64,000 bases of DNA, taken from NCBI GenBank assembly GCA_963775935.1, contig CAVZKR010000008.1, positions 62,001 to 126,000 of the forward strand. Direction: 5' to 3'. This DNA is from JBBIPA01 sp963775935 (GTDB lineage: Bacteria > Chloroflexota > Dehalococcoidia > GIF9 > UBA5629). The notes under the pieces were generated by a model that searched no databases, was not told the DNA's origin, and saw only the letters and a program-made list of their open reading frames with translations. A program made the position numbers and the translations under genes. Positions 24,663 through 34,513 of the stretch are shown one piece after another (the first letter of the stretch is position 1; each line of letters begins with the position of its first letter).

Positions 24663-25181
24663 ATGTCAAATCACTTTAATAAATACTGGATAATGGGTAC
24701 TGTTGTTCTCCTGATTTGCCTTGTTTCAGGGGGTATATTTCTCGCTATCAAATTGACCAACCAGCGCCCCTTTGAAATCTCACTAATTTCAACCACTCCA
24801 CCTGACTACCGTTTAGAAATCCAAATAGATGGAGCTGTGGCTAATCCCGGCATTTACCCCGCAAAAGAAGATGACACTATAGCCGATTTGATACAAGCTG
24901 CGGGACTTGCTACTGATGCTAATCCAAGCCTACTCAAGCTATACATCCCCAAAATAAATGAAACTAATTCACAACTGAAAGGACAGAGGATTAGTTTGAA
25001 CTGTGCTGATGTCTGGTTGCTCAAAGCTTTACCTGGAATCGGAGATAGTAAGGCTCAAGCTATCGTTGAATACCGCAGTAAATATGGACCATTCCTAAGG
25101 ATCGAAGATTTGCTTAAAGTCAGTGGCTTCGGCAAGTCTACACTAGACGATATTAGAAATTTCATCACAGTGGAGTACTGA
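24663..25181 (+). CDS. comEA: ComEA-like helix-hairpin-helix DNA-binding protein
   Basis: 172 residues with an N-terminal membrane anchor (about 10-31), an SLBB domain (IQIDGAVANPGIYPAKEDDTIADLIQAAGL) and a C-terminal ComEA HhH pair (LLKALPGIGDSKAQAIVEYRSKYGPFLRIEDLLKVSGFGKSTLDDI). It binds incoming double-stranded DNA outside the membrane during natural transformation and hands it to ComEC. Start supported by AAGGAGAA 6 nt upstream. comEC follows 4 nt after the stop. Confidence 0.92.
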   Translation: MSNHFNKYWIMGTVVLLICLVSGGIFLAIKLTNQRPFEISLISTTPPDYRLEIQIDGAVANPGIYPAKEDDTIADLIQAAGLATDANPSLLKLYIPKINETNSQLKGQRISLNCADVWLLKALPGIGDSKAQAIVEYRSKYGPFLRIEDLLKVSGFGKSTLDDIRNFITVEY

Positions 25182-25185
25182 GACA

Positions 25186-27603
25186 GTGACACTTATCTAC
25201 CTAAGCATAGCCTGGATAATCGGCATTTATCTGGGGTCGAAATTCACCTTCCCATTATGGGCTTTCACCATGGGAATCATCCCTTTACTGTTAATTCCAT
25301 TCTTATCTCAATATACAAAGAAACTACTCCTGTTCTGCCTTTGTCTGTTCGTTTTTTTAGGTGGTGGTCTACATTTCCAATCAAGCTTGCCCAAAATAAA
25401 TGAGCACTATCTCCAATTCTACAATGACCAGGGGAAAGTTGAAATCGAAGGAATGGTCGTTACCGAACCCGAGAGCAAGGATAAAGCTTCGGTATTCCAA
25501 CTGTCGGCTCAAAAAATAACCATAGATAATAAAACAGAGCAAATCTCGGGTAAAGCTATTGTACACGTATCAAAATACTCTGAATACCACTATGGAGATA
25601 TACTCAAATTAAATGGCACTGTAGAGACACCTCCACAATTCGATGATTTCAACTACAGGGATTACCTGGCGCATCAGAGTATTTACTCTACCATATACTA
25701 TCCTAAATCAGCACTCCTAGAAAGAAACAAGGGCTCTAAGGTCTTAGCCTTCATCTATTCGTTAAGAAATAGTCTCTCTCAAAGTCTATCGAACGTTTTA
25801 CCCGAACCGCAAAGCTCTTTAGCTCAGGGTATCCTGCTTGGTCTCAGGGGGAATATTCCTCAATCCCTCACACAAACATTTTCCACCACAGGAACCGTTC
25901 ACTTGCTGGCGATTTCCGGCCTCAACCTCACCATCATCACAGGTATATTACTCTATATTGGGATAAGGCTGTTTGGAAGACGCCACTACCTTTATATATT
26001 GCTAGCTTTCGCAGCTACATGGTTTTATGTTGTGGTGGCCGGTATGCAGCCACCCGTTATTCGCGGTGCTATTATGGGTGGCATGTTTCTTATTGCTGAA
26101 CTCCTAGGCAGACAGCGTAGCGCTGCGACCGCTCTGACTTTTGCTGCATCGGTAATGGTAGGAATCGAACCACAAATTCTGTGGGATGCCAGCTTTCAAT
26201 TAAGTTTTCTTTCTATGGCAGGCTTAGTCTTCATCTTTCCTTATCTACAGGTATGGAATCGAGGAAAAAGCCTTGCCCCCACAAATTCAGGGGGAATTAT
26301 GGCCATCCTCTATACAACTATTATTGATAGCTTCGCCGTAACTACATCTGCAATTATCGCTACCTGGCCTGTAATTGCCTATCATTTTGGCATTTTCTCA
26401 CTTATCGCCTTACCAGCCAATTTCTTCGCTATTCCTACACTGCCAGCTATCATCATCACTGCCGCAATCGTAGGCATAACCGGGCTTATCCTGCCATTAT
26501 TTGCTCAAGCTATGGGTTGGGTAGCCTGGCTCTTTGTTAGTTATTTGATCCTTGTCGTTCAGATCTTCGATGCTGTACCATTCTCATCCATCAGGATTAA
26601 CAATATACAGTTATGGCAAGTCCTGATCTACTACATTTTACTTGTGCTAGCCATAGTAATAATAAAACGTCAAAGCCAATTCACTCATTTCCTTACTTCC
26701 TCAGTATTACTGATAGGTCGCGTTCCAAACTCAATCAGCAAAGTTGTGAAGGCATACATATGCTTCCCACTGCTAGTTGTGGCCATCCTTGTCTGGACAG
26801 CAGCTTTCACTATACCAGATGACAAGCTCCATGTAAGCATACTGAACATCGGACAAGGAGATGCCATATTGATACAAACACCCAATCGTAACAAAATTCT
26901 TATCGATGGTGGTCCCAGTCCTCAAGCAATAAAGCTAGAACTCAGCAAGAAACTGCCATTCTGGGACAGGCAAATAGACCTGATGATAGCAACCCAACCA
27001 CAGGCTGACCATATATCTGGACTGGTTGAGGTTCTCCAGCAATACAATGTAAAACAAGTAATCACATCAGAGGCAACGAGTAATTCATTTATTTATGCTC
27101 AAATGCTTAAAACAATTCAAGATAAGAAAATTACACACATCAAAGCTTATGCTGGTCAGGGGATAAACCTTGGAGACAGTGTCTATATTGAGGTACTTCA
27201 TCCACCACCATGTCCACTTCAAGGCACTGATGATGACATCAACAATAATGGCATGGTGCTTCACCTGAAGTACAAAACAGTAAGCTTTCTCTTTACTGCA
27301 GATATTGGCGAGGAGGCAGAATGGTATCTTATCTCACAACGAGCTAATTTAAAAAGTACCGTATTAAAAATTGCCCATCATGGGAGCCGATCCGCCACCT
27401 CACCCGAGCTCTTAGCAGTTACCGACCCAAAGGTGGCAGTTATATCAGCAGGCAGCAATAATACCTTCAACCACCCTCATCCTGAAGTATTGACAAGGCT
27501 GAGGCAGAGAATTAGTGCAGATAAAATACTATTCACCGCAAATAATGGTACTGCTGAATTCATTACCGATGGGAAAAGACTATGGATAAAAAGAGAATAT
27601 TAA
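25186..27603 (+). CDS. comEC: ComEC/Rec2 family DNA uptake channel
   Basis: 805 residues from a GTG start. Three parts: an N-terminal OB-fold-like extracytoplasmic segment (about 60-190), the competence multi-helix channel (about 215-540, with LAISGLNLTIITG and GMQPPVIRGAIMG), and a C-terminal metallo-beta-lactamase-like domain (from about 555: ILNIGQGDAILIQTP, ILIDGGPS, KIAHHGSRSATSPELL, NTFNHPHPEVLTRL). In the MBL domain the usual ligand motif H-x-D-x-D-H reads TQPQADHISG, so the first His and Asp are both Gln; the remaining Asp-His and the later HHGS and His-Pro residues are kept. Transports one DNA strand into the cytoplasm. It ends without an obvious terminator before 27684. Confidence 0.93.
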   Translation: MTLIYLSIAWIIGIYLGSKFTFPLWAFTMGIIPLLLIPFLSQYTKKLLLFCLCLFVFLGGGLHFQSSLPKINEHYLQFYNDQGKVEIEGMVVTEPESKDKASVFQLSAQKITIDNKTEQISGKAIVHVSKYSEYHYGDILKLNGTVETPPQFDDFNYRDYLAHQSIYSTIYYPKSALLERNKGSKVLAFIYSLRNSLSQSLSNVLPEPQSSLAQGILLGLRGNIPQSLTQTFSTTGTVHLLAISGLNLTIITGILLYIGIRLFGRRHYLYILLAFAATWFYVVVAGMQPPVIRGAIMGGMFLIAELLGRQRSAATALTFAASVMVGIEPQILWDASFQLSFLSMAGLVFIFPYLQVWNRGKSLAPTNSGGIMAILYTTIIDSFAVTTSAIIATWPVIAYHFGIFSLIALPANFFAIPTLPAIIITAAIVGITGLILPLFAQAMGWVAWLFVSYLILVVQIFDAVPFSSIRINNIQLWQVLIYYILLVLAIVIIKRQSQFTHFLTSSVLLIGRVPNSISKVVKAYICFPLLVVAILVWTAAFTIPDDKLHVSILNIGQGDAILIQTPNRNKILIDGGPSPQAIKLELSKKLPFWDRQIDLMIATQPQADHISGLVEVLQQYNVKQVITSEATSNSFIYAQMLKTIQDKKITHIKAYAGQGINLGDSVYIEVLHPPPCPLQGTDDDINNNGMVLHLKYKTVSFLFTADIGEEAEWYLISQRANLKSTVLKIAHHGSRSATSPELLAVTDPKVAVISAGSNNTFNHPHPEVLTRLRQRISADKILFTANNGTAEFITDGKRLWIKREY

Positions 27604-27698
27604 AATCTCCTCCCACTACTATTGATTTACAACCGATTTTAGCGTAGAGTATTAGGCATATAATACTAAAAGCAAACGTAGTCATGCAGGAGGCAATG

Positions 27699-29609
27699 AT
27701 GAAAAAGGGGTTCTTGCTGATGTCAGTAATTCTGACACTGGCTTTAGTTTTTACTCTTTCCGCAACTTTTGTCAATGCCGCAGCTAACTTCAAAGTAACT
27801 GATTTAAGCATCAGTCCAACATTCGTTACTGCAGGAAGTAGTGACGGGACCATTACCATAAGCATAAAAGTAATTAACACGGGCACTGAAGCTGGTACTT
27901 ATAAGGCGGAATTAAAGATAAACGATGCCGTCGAAGCAACCAAAGATATCGCTCTGGAACCAGGGAAAGAACAAAAGATAATGTTTCCTGTAGCTAAAAC
28001 AGAGGTTGGTGAATACACTGTCGTTATAGAAGACCTCAAAGGAGTGTTCAGCGTAGCACCAGCAGGGCTTGAAGTAAAGAATCTCCTTATTGACCCTTTG
28101 GAAGCCAGCCCTGACAAAGAAGTAGTCATCAGCGTCACTGTCCAAAATAAGTCAACTAATCAACCTCTTACCTACGATTCTTTGAAGCTATTCATAAATG
28201 GCACTGTCAAAGATAAGAAACGTATCGACCTGAAAGCAGGAGAAAGTACCACAATTAGCTTCAACGTCACTGAGGGTGACGTGGGTAATTACGTAGTTCA
28301 AATAGGTTCAAAAACAGGTACGTTTATCGTAAAAGCCTCGTTTTTCTCATCACTGCCTACATTTATCTGGATAATCATTGGCGTTATAGTTCTCATCATC
28401 ATCATTATGGTTGTCATGATACTTACTGCGCCTAAGAAAAAGAAAAGGCAAGTAACAGGCAAGCCTGGAAGACCAATCAAAGGGCCACCACTGGCAGGAG
28501 CAGTACAGCCGATAGCAGTACAACCTCCTTTCGGGCAACAAATACCGCCATATCCGGGACAGACGCAACAACAACCTACACAGATGACACCACCATACCC
28601 TGGCCAACCACAACAAATGCCTCCACAGGCTATACCTCATTTTCCTGGGCAGCAACAGCAAATGCCTCCAAGAACAACAATGCCTCCTTTCCCAGGACAG
28701 GCACAACAACCGTTGAGTCCGCAGCAAGCTCCGCCATATCCGGGACAAACGCAACAACAACCTATACAGATGACACCACCATACCCTGGCCAACCACAAC
28801 AAATGCCTCCACAGGCTATACCTCATTTTCCTGGGCAGCAACAGCAAATGCCTCCAAGAACAACAATGCCTCCTTTCCCAGGACAGGCACAACAACCGTT
28901 GAGTCCGCAGCAAGCTCCGCCATATCATGGACAGCAGCAAATGCCTTCGGCAAAACCAGAACAATTTGGAATGCCACCTGCTTTTACTCCTGGAGTGCAA
29001 CCAGGATTTGGTCAGCCGCCTTTCGGTATGCCCGGCAGACATGTTCCTCAATTTACGGTAAGCAACCTTACTATCACACCACAACAAATAAAAGAAGGAG
29101 ACCCTATAAATATCTCAGCAGTAGTGACAAATAGCAGTGCAACGACGGCGCAGTACAGCATGGTACTACGAATCGGTGGTGTCGTGGAAAACATCTCTGA
29201 GATGACTCTAAACCCCAGCGCTAGTCAGACAGCACTTTTTACCGTAACCAGGGATGTCCCGGGTGACTACTACGTAGAAGTCGACGGTCAACGCGGTATC
29301 TTTACTGTCACCCATCGACTCCCGGCAGCCTTTAACGTGACCGGTCTAACTATAACACCTGATAGGGCTAAACAAGGAGAACCCATTGCCATTAGTACTA
29401 TCGTAACCAATACGGGTGAGACACCTGGGAGTTACAGTGTCGTGCTAAGAATCAAGGGAATAGCAGAAAGCATCGAGGAAGTAGAACTAGGTCCTGGTAG
29501 AAGTCAAAAGGTAGTATTCACTATTACCAAAGACGCCGCCGGATTTTACCCAGTATCACTGGAGCACTTATCTGGACGATTTGTCGTCGAAATGGATTGG
29601 AAAGGATAG
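27699..29609 (+). CDS. CARDB-domain membrane protein with Pro/Gln-rich tandem repeats
   Basis: 636 residues from ATG 27699, chosen because AGGAGG lies 5 nt upstream (27688-27693); an upstream ATG at 27684 precedes that site. Signal sequence (about 1-27), two CARDB/immunoglobulin-like domains (about 27-210, patterns VTDLSISPTFVTAGSSDGTITISIKVINTGTEAG), a transmembrane helix (about 219-243) followed by KKKKR, a Pro/Gln-rich region with two copies of a 62-residue repeat (about 282-405), then two more CARDB modules (about 445-630). The membrane topology would put the second pair of CARDB domains on the opposite side from the first, or the signal peptide is retained. Probably a surface adhesion or scaffold protein; exact role unknown. 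Confidence 0.75.
   Translation: MKKGFLLMSVILTLALVFTLSATFVNAAANFKVTDLSISPTFVTAGSSDGTITISIKVINTGTEAGTYKAELKINDAVEATKDIALEPGKEQKIMFPVAKTEVGEYTVVIEDLKGVFSVAPAGLEVKNLLIDPLEASPDKEVVISVTVQNKSTNQPLTYDSLKLFINGTVKDKKRIDLKAGESTTISFNVTEGDVGNYVVQIGSKTGTFIVKASFFSSLPTFIWIIIGVIVLIIIIMVVMILTAPKKKKRQVTGKPGRPIKGPPLAGAVQPIAVQPPFGQQIPPYPGQTQQQPTQMTPPYPGQPQQMPPQAIPHFPGQQQQMPPRTTMPPFPGQAQQPLSPQQAPPYPGQTQQQPIQMTPPYPGQPQQMPPQAIPHFPGQQQQMPPRTTMPPFPGQAQQPLSPQQAPPYHGQQQMPSAKPEQFGMPPAFTPGVQPGFGQPPFGMPGRHVPQFTVSNLTITPQQIKEGDPINISAVVTNSSATTAQYSMVLRIGGVVENISEMTLNPSASQTALFTVTRDVPGDYYVEVDGQRGIFTVTHRLPAAFNVTGLTITPDRAKQGEPIAISTIVTNTGETPGSYSVVLRIKGIAESIEEVELGPGRSQKVVFTITKDAAGFYPVSLEHLSGRFVVEMDWKG
28545..28916 (+). repeat. Tandem duplication, two 186-bp units inside the CARDB gene
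   Basis: Units start at CCGCCATATCCGGGAC (28545 and 28731); period 186 bp = 62 codons. The copies are almost identical (for example ACAGACGC versus ACAAACGC near the start and CCTACACAG versus CCTATACAG). A third start, CCGCCATATCATGGAC at 28917, is truncated. High identity suggests a recent duplication with copy-number variation. Confidence 0.92.
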
Positions 29610-29643
29610 AAGAATACTGTACGAGAATTCCAAAAAGGAGTTG

Positions 29644-30144
29644 TTACAGTCCTTCGCGGTCTCCTTGTTCCTTTTGCGTCGATACTTTCTGTAATTTTGA
29701 TGGGTCATCCAAGTGGTCGATGTACAAGATGCCATTAAGATGATCTATCTCATGCTCCAGTGCCTGTGCTAGTAAGTCCTCCCCTTTGAGACGGAATTCT
29801 TTACCGTGCCTATCCAAAGCTTTCACCTTTACCCAGTTTGACCTTACAATCTCGCCGTAGTAGCCGGGAACGCTTAAACAAGCCTCGGCTAACAAACGTT
29901 CCCCACCTCTTTTAATTATTTCAGGATTAATAAGCACAATAACATCCTCATCTGGTATCCCTATGACAGCTATCCTGAGAGAAATACCGACCTGAGGTGC
30001 AGCCAGTCCAACCCCAGGAGCCACCCTCATAGTATCGATCATATCATCGATAAGATGTTGAATCGACTCATCAATCGCAGATACCTTTTTGGCTTTCCGC
30101 CTTAACACGGGATCATGTCTGGAAGAAAGAGCCAACACTGCCAT
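29644..30144 (-). CDS. def: Peptide deformylase
   Basis: 166 residues. Removes the formyl group from nascent N-terminal methionine. All three metal-site motifs are present: motif I GVGLAAPQVG, motif II EACLSVPG (Cys ligand) and motif III HEIDHLNG (His-Glu-x-x-His). First of its neighbours priA-rplS-trmD to be read last in the minus-strand operon (9-nt gap after priA). Confidence 0.97.
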   Translation of the reverse strand: MAVLALSSRHDPVLRRKAKKVSAIDESIQHLIDDMIDTMRVAPGVGLAAPQVGISLRIAVIGIPDEDVIVLINPEIIKRGGERLLAEACLSVPGYYGEIVRSNWVKVKALDRHGKEFRLKGEDLLAQALEHEIDHLNGILYIDHLDDPSKLQKVSTQKEQGDREGL

Positions 30145-30153
30145 AGATATATA

Positions 30154-32589
30154 TTAAATCACACTGACGGGGTCAACGTCCAAAGTCCAGCCTCGAGGTA
30201 AAGATATCTTAGATAAAAAGTCGGGTAAATCACTACCACAGAGAATAATTTGCCACTGATAATGACCACGTACTCTCGCAACATAGGTTGGCACAGGTCC
30301 GATAAGTCTCAAATCGTTGACAGCTCTCCTATCCTTTTCAGTAGTAAGAAAACGAAACATTTTCTCAGTTTCCAGGCGACAAGTAGTGTAGTTAGTGTGA
30401 GTGAAAACTAATCTCGTCAACTGACTAAAAGGAGGATAACCAAATTGCCGACGGTAGCCTATTTCACACTCATAGAAAGCGAGATAATCATGTTTTGATG
30501 CTGCTTTAATTGCGTAATGGTCAGGGCAATAGGTTTGAACAAAGACCTTACCTGCTGCCCAGCCACGCCCTGCTCTACCTGCTATCTGGCACACAAGTTG
30601 AAAAGTGCGCTCACCAGCCCTGAAATCGGGAAGATTCAACCCAGTATCAGCACTAATGACACCAGCCAAAGTTACCTGAGGCAAATCCAAACCTTTAGCG
30701 ATCATTTGAGTACCAATGAGTATGTCAGCCTCGTGAGCACGAAACTTGGCTAATATTTCCTCGTGGGCGCGCCGCTTCTGTGTTACATCGCTGTCCATAC
30801 GAATTATTCGTGACTTAGGGAAAAGCCGCTTGGTCTCCTCCTCAACTTTTTGAGTGCCAATCCCAAAATACTTGAGCCTCACACTAGAACACTGAGGACA
30901 AATCTGTGGTGGTAATATTGAGTAATTACAGTGATGGCAAATCAATCTTCCAGCGTCTGAATGATAAATGAGAGCTACCAAGCATCGCGGACATTTGGTC
31001 ACATAATTACATGCCTGACATTGCATGAAATTGGCGGTTCCACGACGATTAAGGAACAATATCACCTGTTCGTGACGAGCTAAAACCCTTTCCATTTCTT
31101 GGACTAGAGAACGACTAAACAAACCGCGATTACCAGCTTTCAATTCGTCGCGTATATCAACGATATCTACATCCGGCAAAGGCACAATGCCTCGAGGGGT
31201 AATACGTTCCTTTAGCTCGACAAGCTGGTATACTCCTTGTTGAGCCTTATAAAAAGTCTCCACATCGGGAGTAGCGCTGCCCAGAATAACCATAGCCCCA
31301 TTAAGTTCCGCTAACTTTCTAGCTACGTCTCTGGCATGATAACGCGGTGACTTGTCTGCTTGTTTGTATGTCCACTCATGCTCCTCGTCAACAACAATCA
31401 GGCCCAGATCTGGCTGCGGCACAAAAAGAGCACTTCTGGGACCAATCACTACATCACAATCACCATTTTGGATTCGATGCCACTCATCAAACTGTTCACC
31501 TAAAGACAAGTTACTGTGAAACACAGCCACACGACCTGGAAACCGCGAGGTAAAACGCTCTATCGTCTGAGAAGTTAATGCAATTTCTGGGACGAGACAA
31601 ATACCTTTTTTACCCTGTCGTAGTACTTCAGCCAGAGCTCTCAGATAAATTTCAGTCTTACCACTGCCCGTAACACCGGCAAGGAGAAAAACACGCGATT
31701 TTTTCCCTTCATCTTTAGTCACCAGTGTATTGCGAATATTTTGCCAAGCTTCCTCCTGAAATAATGTCAGGTGTGGTGGCAATGATAAATTAATTTGAAG
31801 ATGAGCTAAAGGGTCCCGTCTTACCCTTGTTTCTACTACTGAAACCATACCACTTTTTTTTAATGCATCGAGCACCGTCTTTTGAAAAGGGACTTTTCCC
31901 CGCAGCTCTTTTAAGGAAATAGGTTGAGAATGCCTTGCCAAAAATTCAATAACCGCTGCTTTTGTAGTAGTCCGCCTTTTCCTTAGTTCGCTTAACACCT
32001 TCTCAATCTGATTGTCGCCGATATTTAACTTCACATAGGATACAAACTTAGGTTTTACTTTCGTTGCTCCCAATTGCTCAAGACGAGCGAGAAAGCTATG
32101 TTTTACTAGCTGTCCTACGATCTGATAAGCTTTTTTCTTTCCAAATGTTTTCGCCAACTCTTTTAACGTAACCTTATCTTTACCATCAAAAAACTTAACC
32201 ACCTGCCTCTGCTCAAGGGTAAGCTCCGCTCTATCTGAGGAATTTGGTAAAAGTTGTAAATAGGTTACTAATTGACGTTCAAATCCCGGTGGCAACATTA
32301 ACGCAACAGCATCGAAAAGCGGAGCAAGATAATAATCACTCAGCCATAAAGCAAGTTCGATTTGCACAGAAGATAGCAAAGGTTGAACTGAAATAAGGCT
32401 AATAATTTCCTTGGTAACTTCCACTGAAGGTACTGTACTAAGTTTAATCACAATACCCTGAAGTACCCTTGAGCCAAAAGGTACCCAAACAGCCTGACCG
32501 ACAGTAACAGTTAGCTGAGGGGGGATGGAATAACAAAAAGTACGCCGCCGAGCAATCAGCGAATTTACCGCTACCTCAGCATATTTCAT
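30154..32589 (-). CDS. priA: Primosomal protein N' (replication restart helicase)
   Basis: 811 residues. N-terminal 3'-DNA-binding domain (about 1-105), winged-helix region, superfamily 2 helicase core with Walker A GVTGSGKTEIY and DEEH box VVDEEHEWTYKQ, the zinc-binding insertion (CQACNYVTKCPRC ... CHHCN ... CPQC), helicase motifs V-VI (GTQMIAKGLDLPQVTLAGV; QIAGRAGRG) and the C-terminal domain. Reloads the replisome at stalled forks. The start ATG shares one base with the rplS stop, so the genes are coupled. Confidence 0.96.
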   Translation of the reverse strand: MKYAEVAVNSLIARRRTFCYSIPPQLTVTVGQAVWVPFGSRVLQGIVIKLSTVPSVEVTKEIISLISVQPLLSSVQIELALWLSDYYLAPLFDAVALMLPPGFERQLVTYLQLLPNSSDRAELTLEQRQVVKFFDGKDKVTLKELAKTFGKKKAYQIVGQLVKHSFLARLEQLGATKVKPKFVSYVKLNIGDNQIEKVLSELRKRRTTTKAAVIEFLARHSQPISLKELRGKVPFQKTVLDALKKSGMVSVVETRVRRDPLAHLQINLSLPPHLTLFQEEAWQNIRNTLVTKDEGKKSRVFLLAGVTGSGKTEIYLRALAEVLRQGKKGICLVPEIALTSQTIERFTSRFPGRVAVFHSNLSLGEQFDEWHRIQNGDCDVVIGPRSALFVPQPDLGLIVVDEEHEWTYKQADKSPRYHARDVARKLAELNGAMVILGSATPDVETFYKAQQGVYQLVELKERITPRGIVPLPDVDIVDIRDELKAGNRGLFSRSLVQEMERVLARHEQVILFLNRRGTANFMQCQACNYVTKCPRCLVALIYHSDAGRLICHHCNYSILPPQICPQCSSVRLKYFGIGTQKVEEETKRLFPKSRIIRMDSDVTQKRRAHEEILAKFRAHEADILIGTQMIAKGLDLPQVTLAGVISADTGLNLPDFRAGERTFQLVCQIAGRAGRGWAAGKVFVQTYCPDHYAIKAASKHDYLAFYECEIGYRRQFGYPPFSQLTRLVFTHTNYTTCRLETEKMFRFLTTEKDRRAVNDLRLIGPVPTYVARVRGHYQWQIILCGSDLPDFLSKISLPRGWTLDVDPVSVI

Positions 32590-33032
32590 TAAGTTTCTTT
32601 AGGTGTTTCAGCTTCTTGAGTTTGAGGAGCTTCCTGAGTTTCCTCAACTACCGGGGCAATCATTTCTGATGCTATACCTTCTTTTTCTAACTTTGCCCTT
32701 CGCTCCTTAAGACGAGCTTCCTTGGCACTCAATCGCCGCATATAGTATAGTTTAGCACGGCGGACTTTACCGTGACGCACCACCTCAACTTTATCCAATA
32801 GAGGAGAGGCAAAGGGAAAAGTATGCTCTACCCCAACTCCCGAGGTAACTTTCCTTATAGTAAAGGCCCCACCATCACTTCCCCTCTTAACCTTAATCAC
32901 CAATCCTGGAAAGGTCTGTAGTCGCTCCCGAGCAGCCTCTTTCACTTTAAAGGTAACCCTCACTGTATCCCCGGGGTTTATTTGAGGCACGCTAGGATTT
33001 GGTTTTACTTGATATAGAGATTGAATGTTCAT
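32589..33032 (-). CDS. rplS: 50S ribosomal protein L19
   Basis: 147 residues. Typical L19 core at the 30S/50S interface: PQINPGDTVRVTFKVKEAARERLQTFPGLVIKVKRGSDGGAFTIRKVTSGVGVEHTFPFASPLLDKVEVVRHGKVRRAKLYYMRRLSAKEARLKE. A C-terminal acidic/Gln-Glu-Thr-rich tail of about 30 residues extends beyond the usual ~115-residue length. It follows trmD by 22 nt; the trmD-rplS order is widely conserved. Confidence 0.97.
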   Translation of the reverse strand: MNIQSLYQVKPNPSVPQINPGDTVRVTFKVKEAARERLQTFPGLVIKVKRGSDGGAFTIRKVTSGVGVEHTFPFASPLLDKVEVVRHGKVRRAKLYYMRRLSAKEARLKERRAKLEKEGIASEMIAPVVEETQEAPQTQEAETPKET

Positions 33033-33054
33033 TTTTGCTTATATCCCTTCTACA

Positions 33055-33795
33055 TTAATTAATAGAAATCCCCATTTTATTGAGAAACAACTGATCTTCG
33101 GATGAAAGCACAATCCTTTCTAATAGTTCTGGGCGCCGTTGTGCAGTGCGCAATAAACTTTGTTGACGTCTCCAACGAGCTATCTGGGCATGGTTCCCAG
33201 ATAGCAATACCATCGGCACGGCCCAACTGCGAAACGCGGCTGGCCTCGTATATTGAGGATATTCCAGAAGTCCTTTAACATGCGAATCTTCTGTTATTGA
33301 TTCCTCGGAACCAACCACCCCAGGCAATAATCTAACAACACAATCCACCACTACCATAGCTGCTACCTCACCACCACCAAGCACATAGTCACCGACACTA
33401 ATTTCATCAGTAGCTAGATGCTCCGCTACCCGTTCATCAACACCTTCATAACGACCACAAATAAGGATAAAATTCTGATAACTTGCCAACTCCTGGGAGA
33501 CCTTTTGATTAAATAGGCGTCCTTGCGGACTAAGTAAAACTGTCGGAACTGTAGCCGTATGAAGTTCTTGGCTAATAGCTTCAACGGCTTCAAAAATTGG
33601 CTCAGGTTTCAGCATCATCCCATGGCCACCCCCAAAGGGATAATCATCAACTATATGATGCTTATCATGAGTATATGCTCGAATATCATGCAGCTGCATA
33701 TCAACCAAGCCACGCTCTTTCGCTCGGCCTATAATACTATACTTAAACACACTATCAAACATTTGTGGAAATAAGGTCAAGATATCTATACGCAA
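33055..33795 (-). CDS. trmD: tRNA (guanine-N1)-methyltransferase
   Basis: 246 residues from a TTG start. Methylates G37 of tRNAs including the tRNA-Pro(GGG) in this window, preventing frameshifting. The SPOUT trefoil-knot motifs are visible: LSPQGRLFNQKVSQEL, ICGRYEGVDERVAEHLATDEISVGDYVLGGGEVAAMVVVD, and the C-terminal domain LLSGNHAQIARWRRQQSLLRT. It lies 4 nt after the mogA-like stop and before rplS, in one minus-strand operon. Confidence 0.97.
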   Translation of the reverse strand: MRIDILTLFPQMFDSVFKYSIIGRAKERGLVDMQLHDIRAYTHDKHHIVDDYPFGGGHGMMLKPEPIFEAVEAISQELHTATVPTVLLSPQGRLFNQKVSQELASYQNFILICGRYEGVDERVAEHLATDEISVGDYVLGGGEVAAMVVVDCVVRLLPGVVGSEESITEDSHVKGLLEYPQYTRPAAFRSWAVPMVLLSGNHAQIARWRRQQSLLRTAQRRPELLERIVLSSEDQLFLNKMGISIN

Positions 33796-33799
33796 CTCG

Positions 33800-34300
33800 C
33801 TACCTCACATAATGAGGCCCTTCAAATAGTTTACCAGCAAGAGTTTCCAGTGCATGTGGTATAACTGGCAAAATGACTTCAAGGCATTCCCTCACTCCAC
33901 CGGGACTACCAGGTAAATTAATAATTAAGCATTTGCCCCTACTGCCTGCTATGGCTCGACTTAATATTGATGTAGGTGAATTTTTCTTAGTTTCCATTCT
34001 CATTGTTTCCGTCAAACCGGGGACAAGTCGATCAATAACTAGCATAGTTGCCTCAGGTGTAACGTCCCTGGGAGATAACCCAGTCCCCCCGCTGGTAATA
34101 ACAAGATCAAGCCCCACACTATCTACCCATTCCTTAAGTTTGCTTGCGATAATCTCTTTTTCATCAGGAACAATCTCATACTTCAGTATCTGAAAATCAG
34201 CCAAGCGCTTAATATACTGTTGAGCAACTTGGCCACTTTCATCAACGCGCTCTCCGCGATATCCCTTGTCACTGATAATAAGTACTCCGGCTAAAAACAC
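33800..34300 (-). CDS. MoaB/Mog-type molybdopterin adenylyltransferase
   Basis: 166 residues from a GTG start (an upstream ATG at 34308 runs into a stop). MoCF-binding fold: GVLIISDKGYRGERVDESG, LVITSGGTGLSPRDVTPEAT and INLPGSPGGVRECLEVILPVIPHALETL. It adenylylates molybdopterin before metal insertion. MogA and MoaB cannot be separated reliably from sequence alone. First gene of the operon with trmD, rplS, priA and def; the 5' region (34301-34513) shows no further gene. Confidence 0.88.
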   Translation of the reverse strand: MFLAGVLIISDKGYRGERVDESGQVAQQYIKRLADFQILKYEIVPDEKEIIASKLKEWVDSVGLDLVITSGGTGLSPRDVTPEATMLVIDRLVPGLTETMRMETKKNSPTSILSRAIAGSRGKCLIINLPGSPGGVRECLEVILPVIPHALETLAGKLFEGPHYVR

Positions 34301-34513
34301 CCGTACATTTTACCATACAAGGTGCAAGTCACAAAACATAAAACTAATAATAAAAAATTAGTGCTAATTGCACCAAAACCGCAATCAATGAGTAAAAACA
34401 ACATATAGGTGTTACTATGAGCATAACTACCATATTTTGATAAATTGCAAATTTCTGATGTTAAATATTTGGATGAGAATGAAAAATATTTACCGGATTT
34501 CGCTTAAAAGGTA

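Noticed and set aside
28545..28916. Repeats that might suggest a CRISPR array
   Set aside because: Units are 186 bp, contiguous, in frame and coding; no spacer-repeat pattern exists here or elsewhere in the window.
28350..29087. 245-codon minus-strand frame rich in Trp/Arg/Leu
   Set aside because: Antisense of the Pro/Gln-rich repeats of the CARDB gene; composition follows from the repeat.
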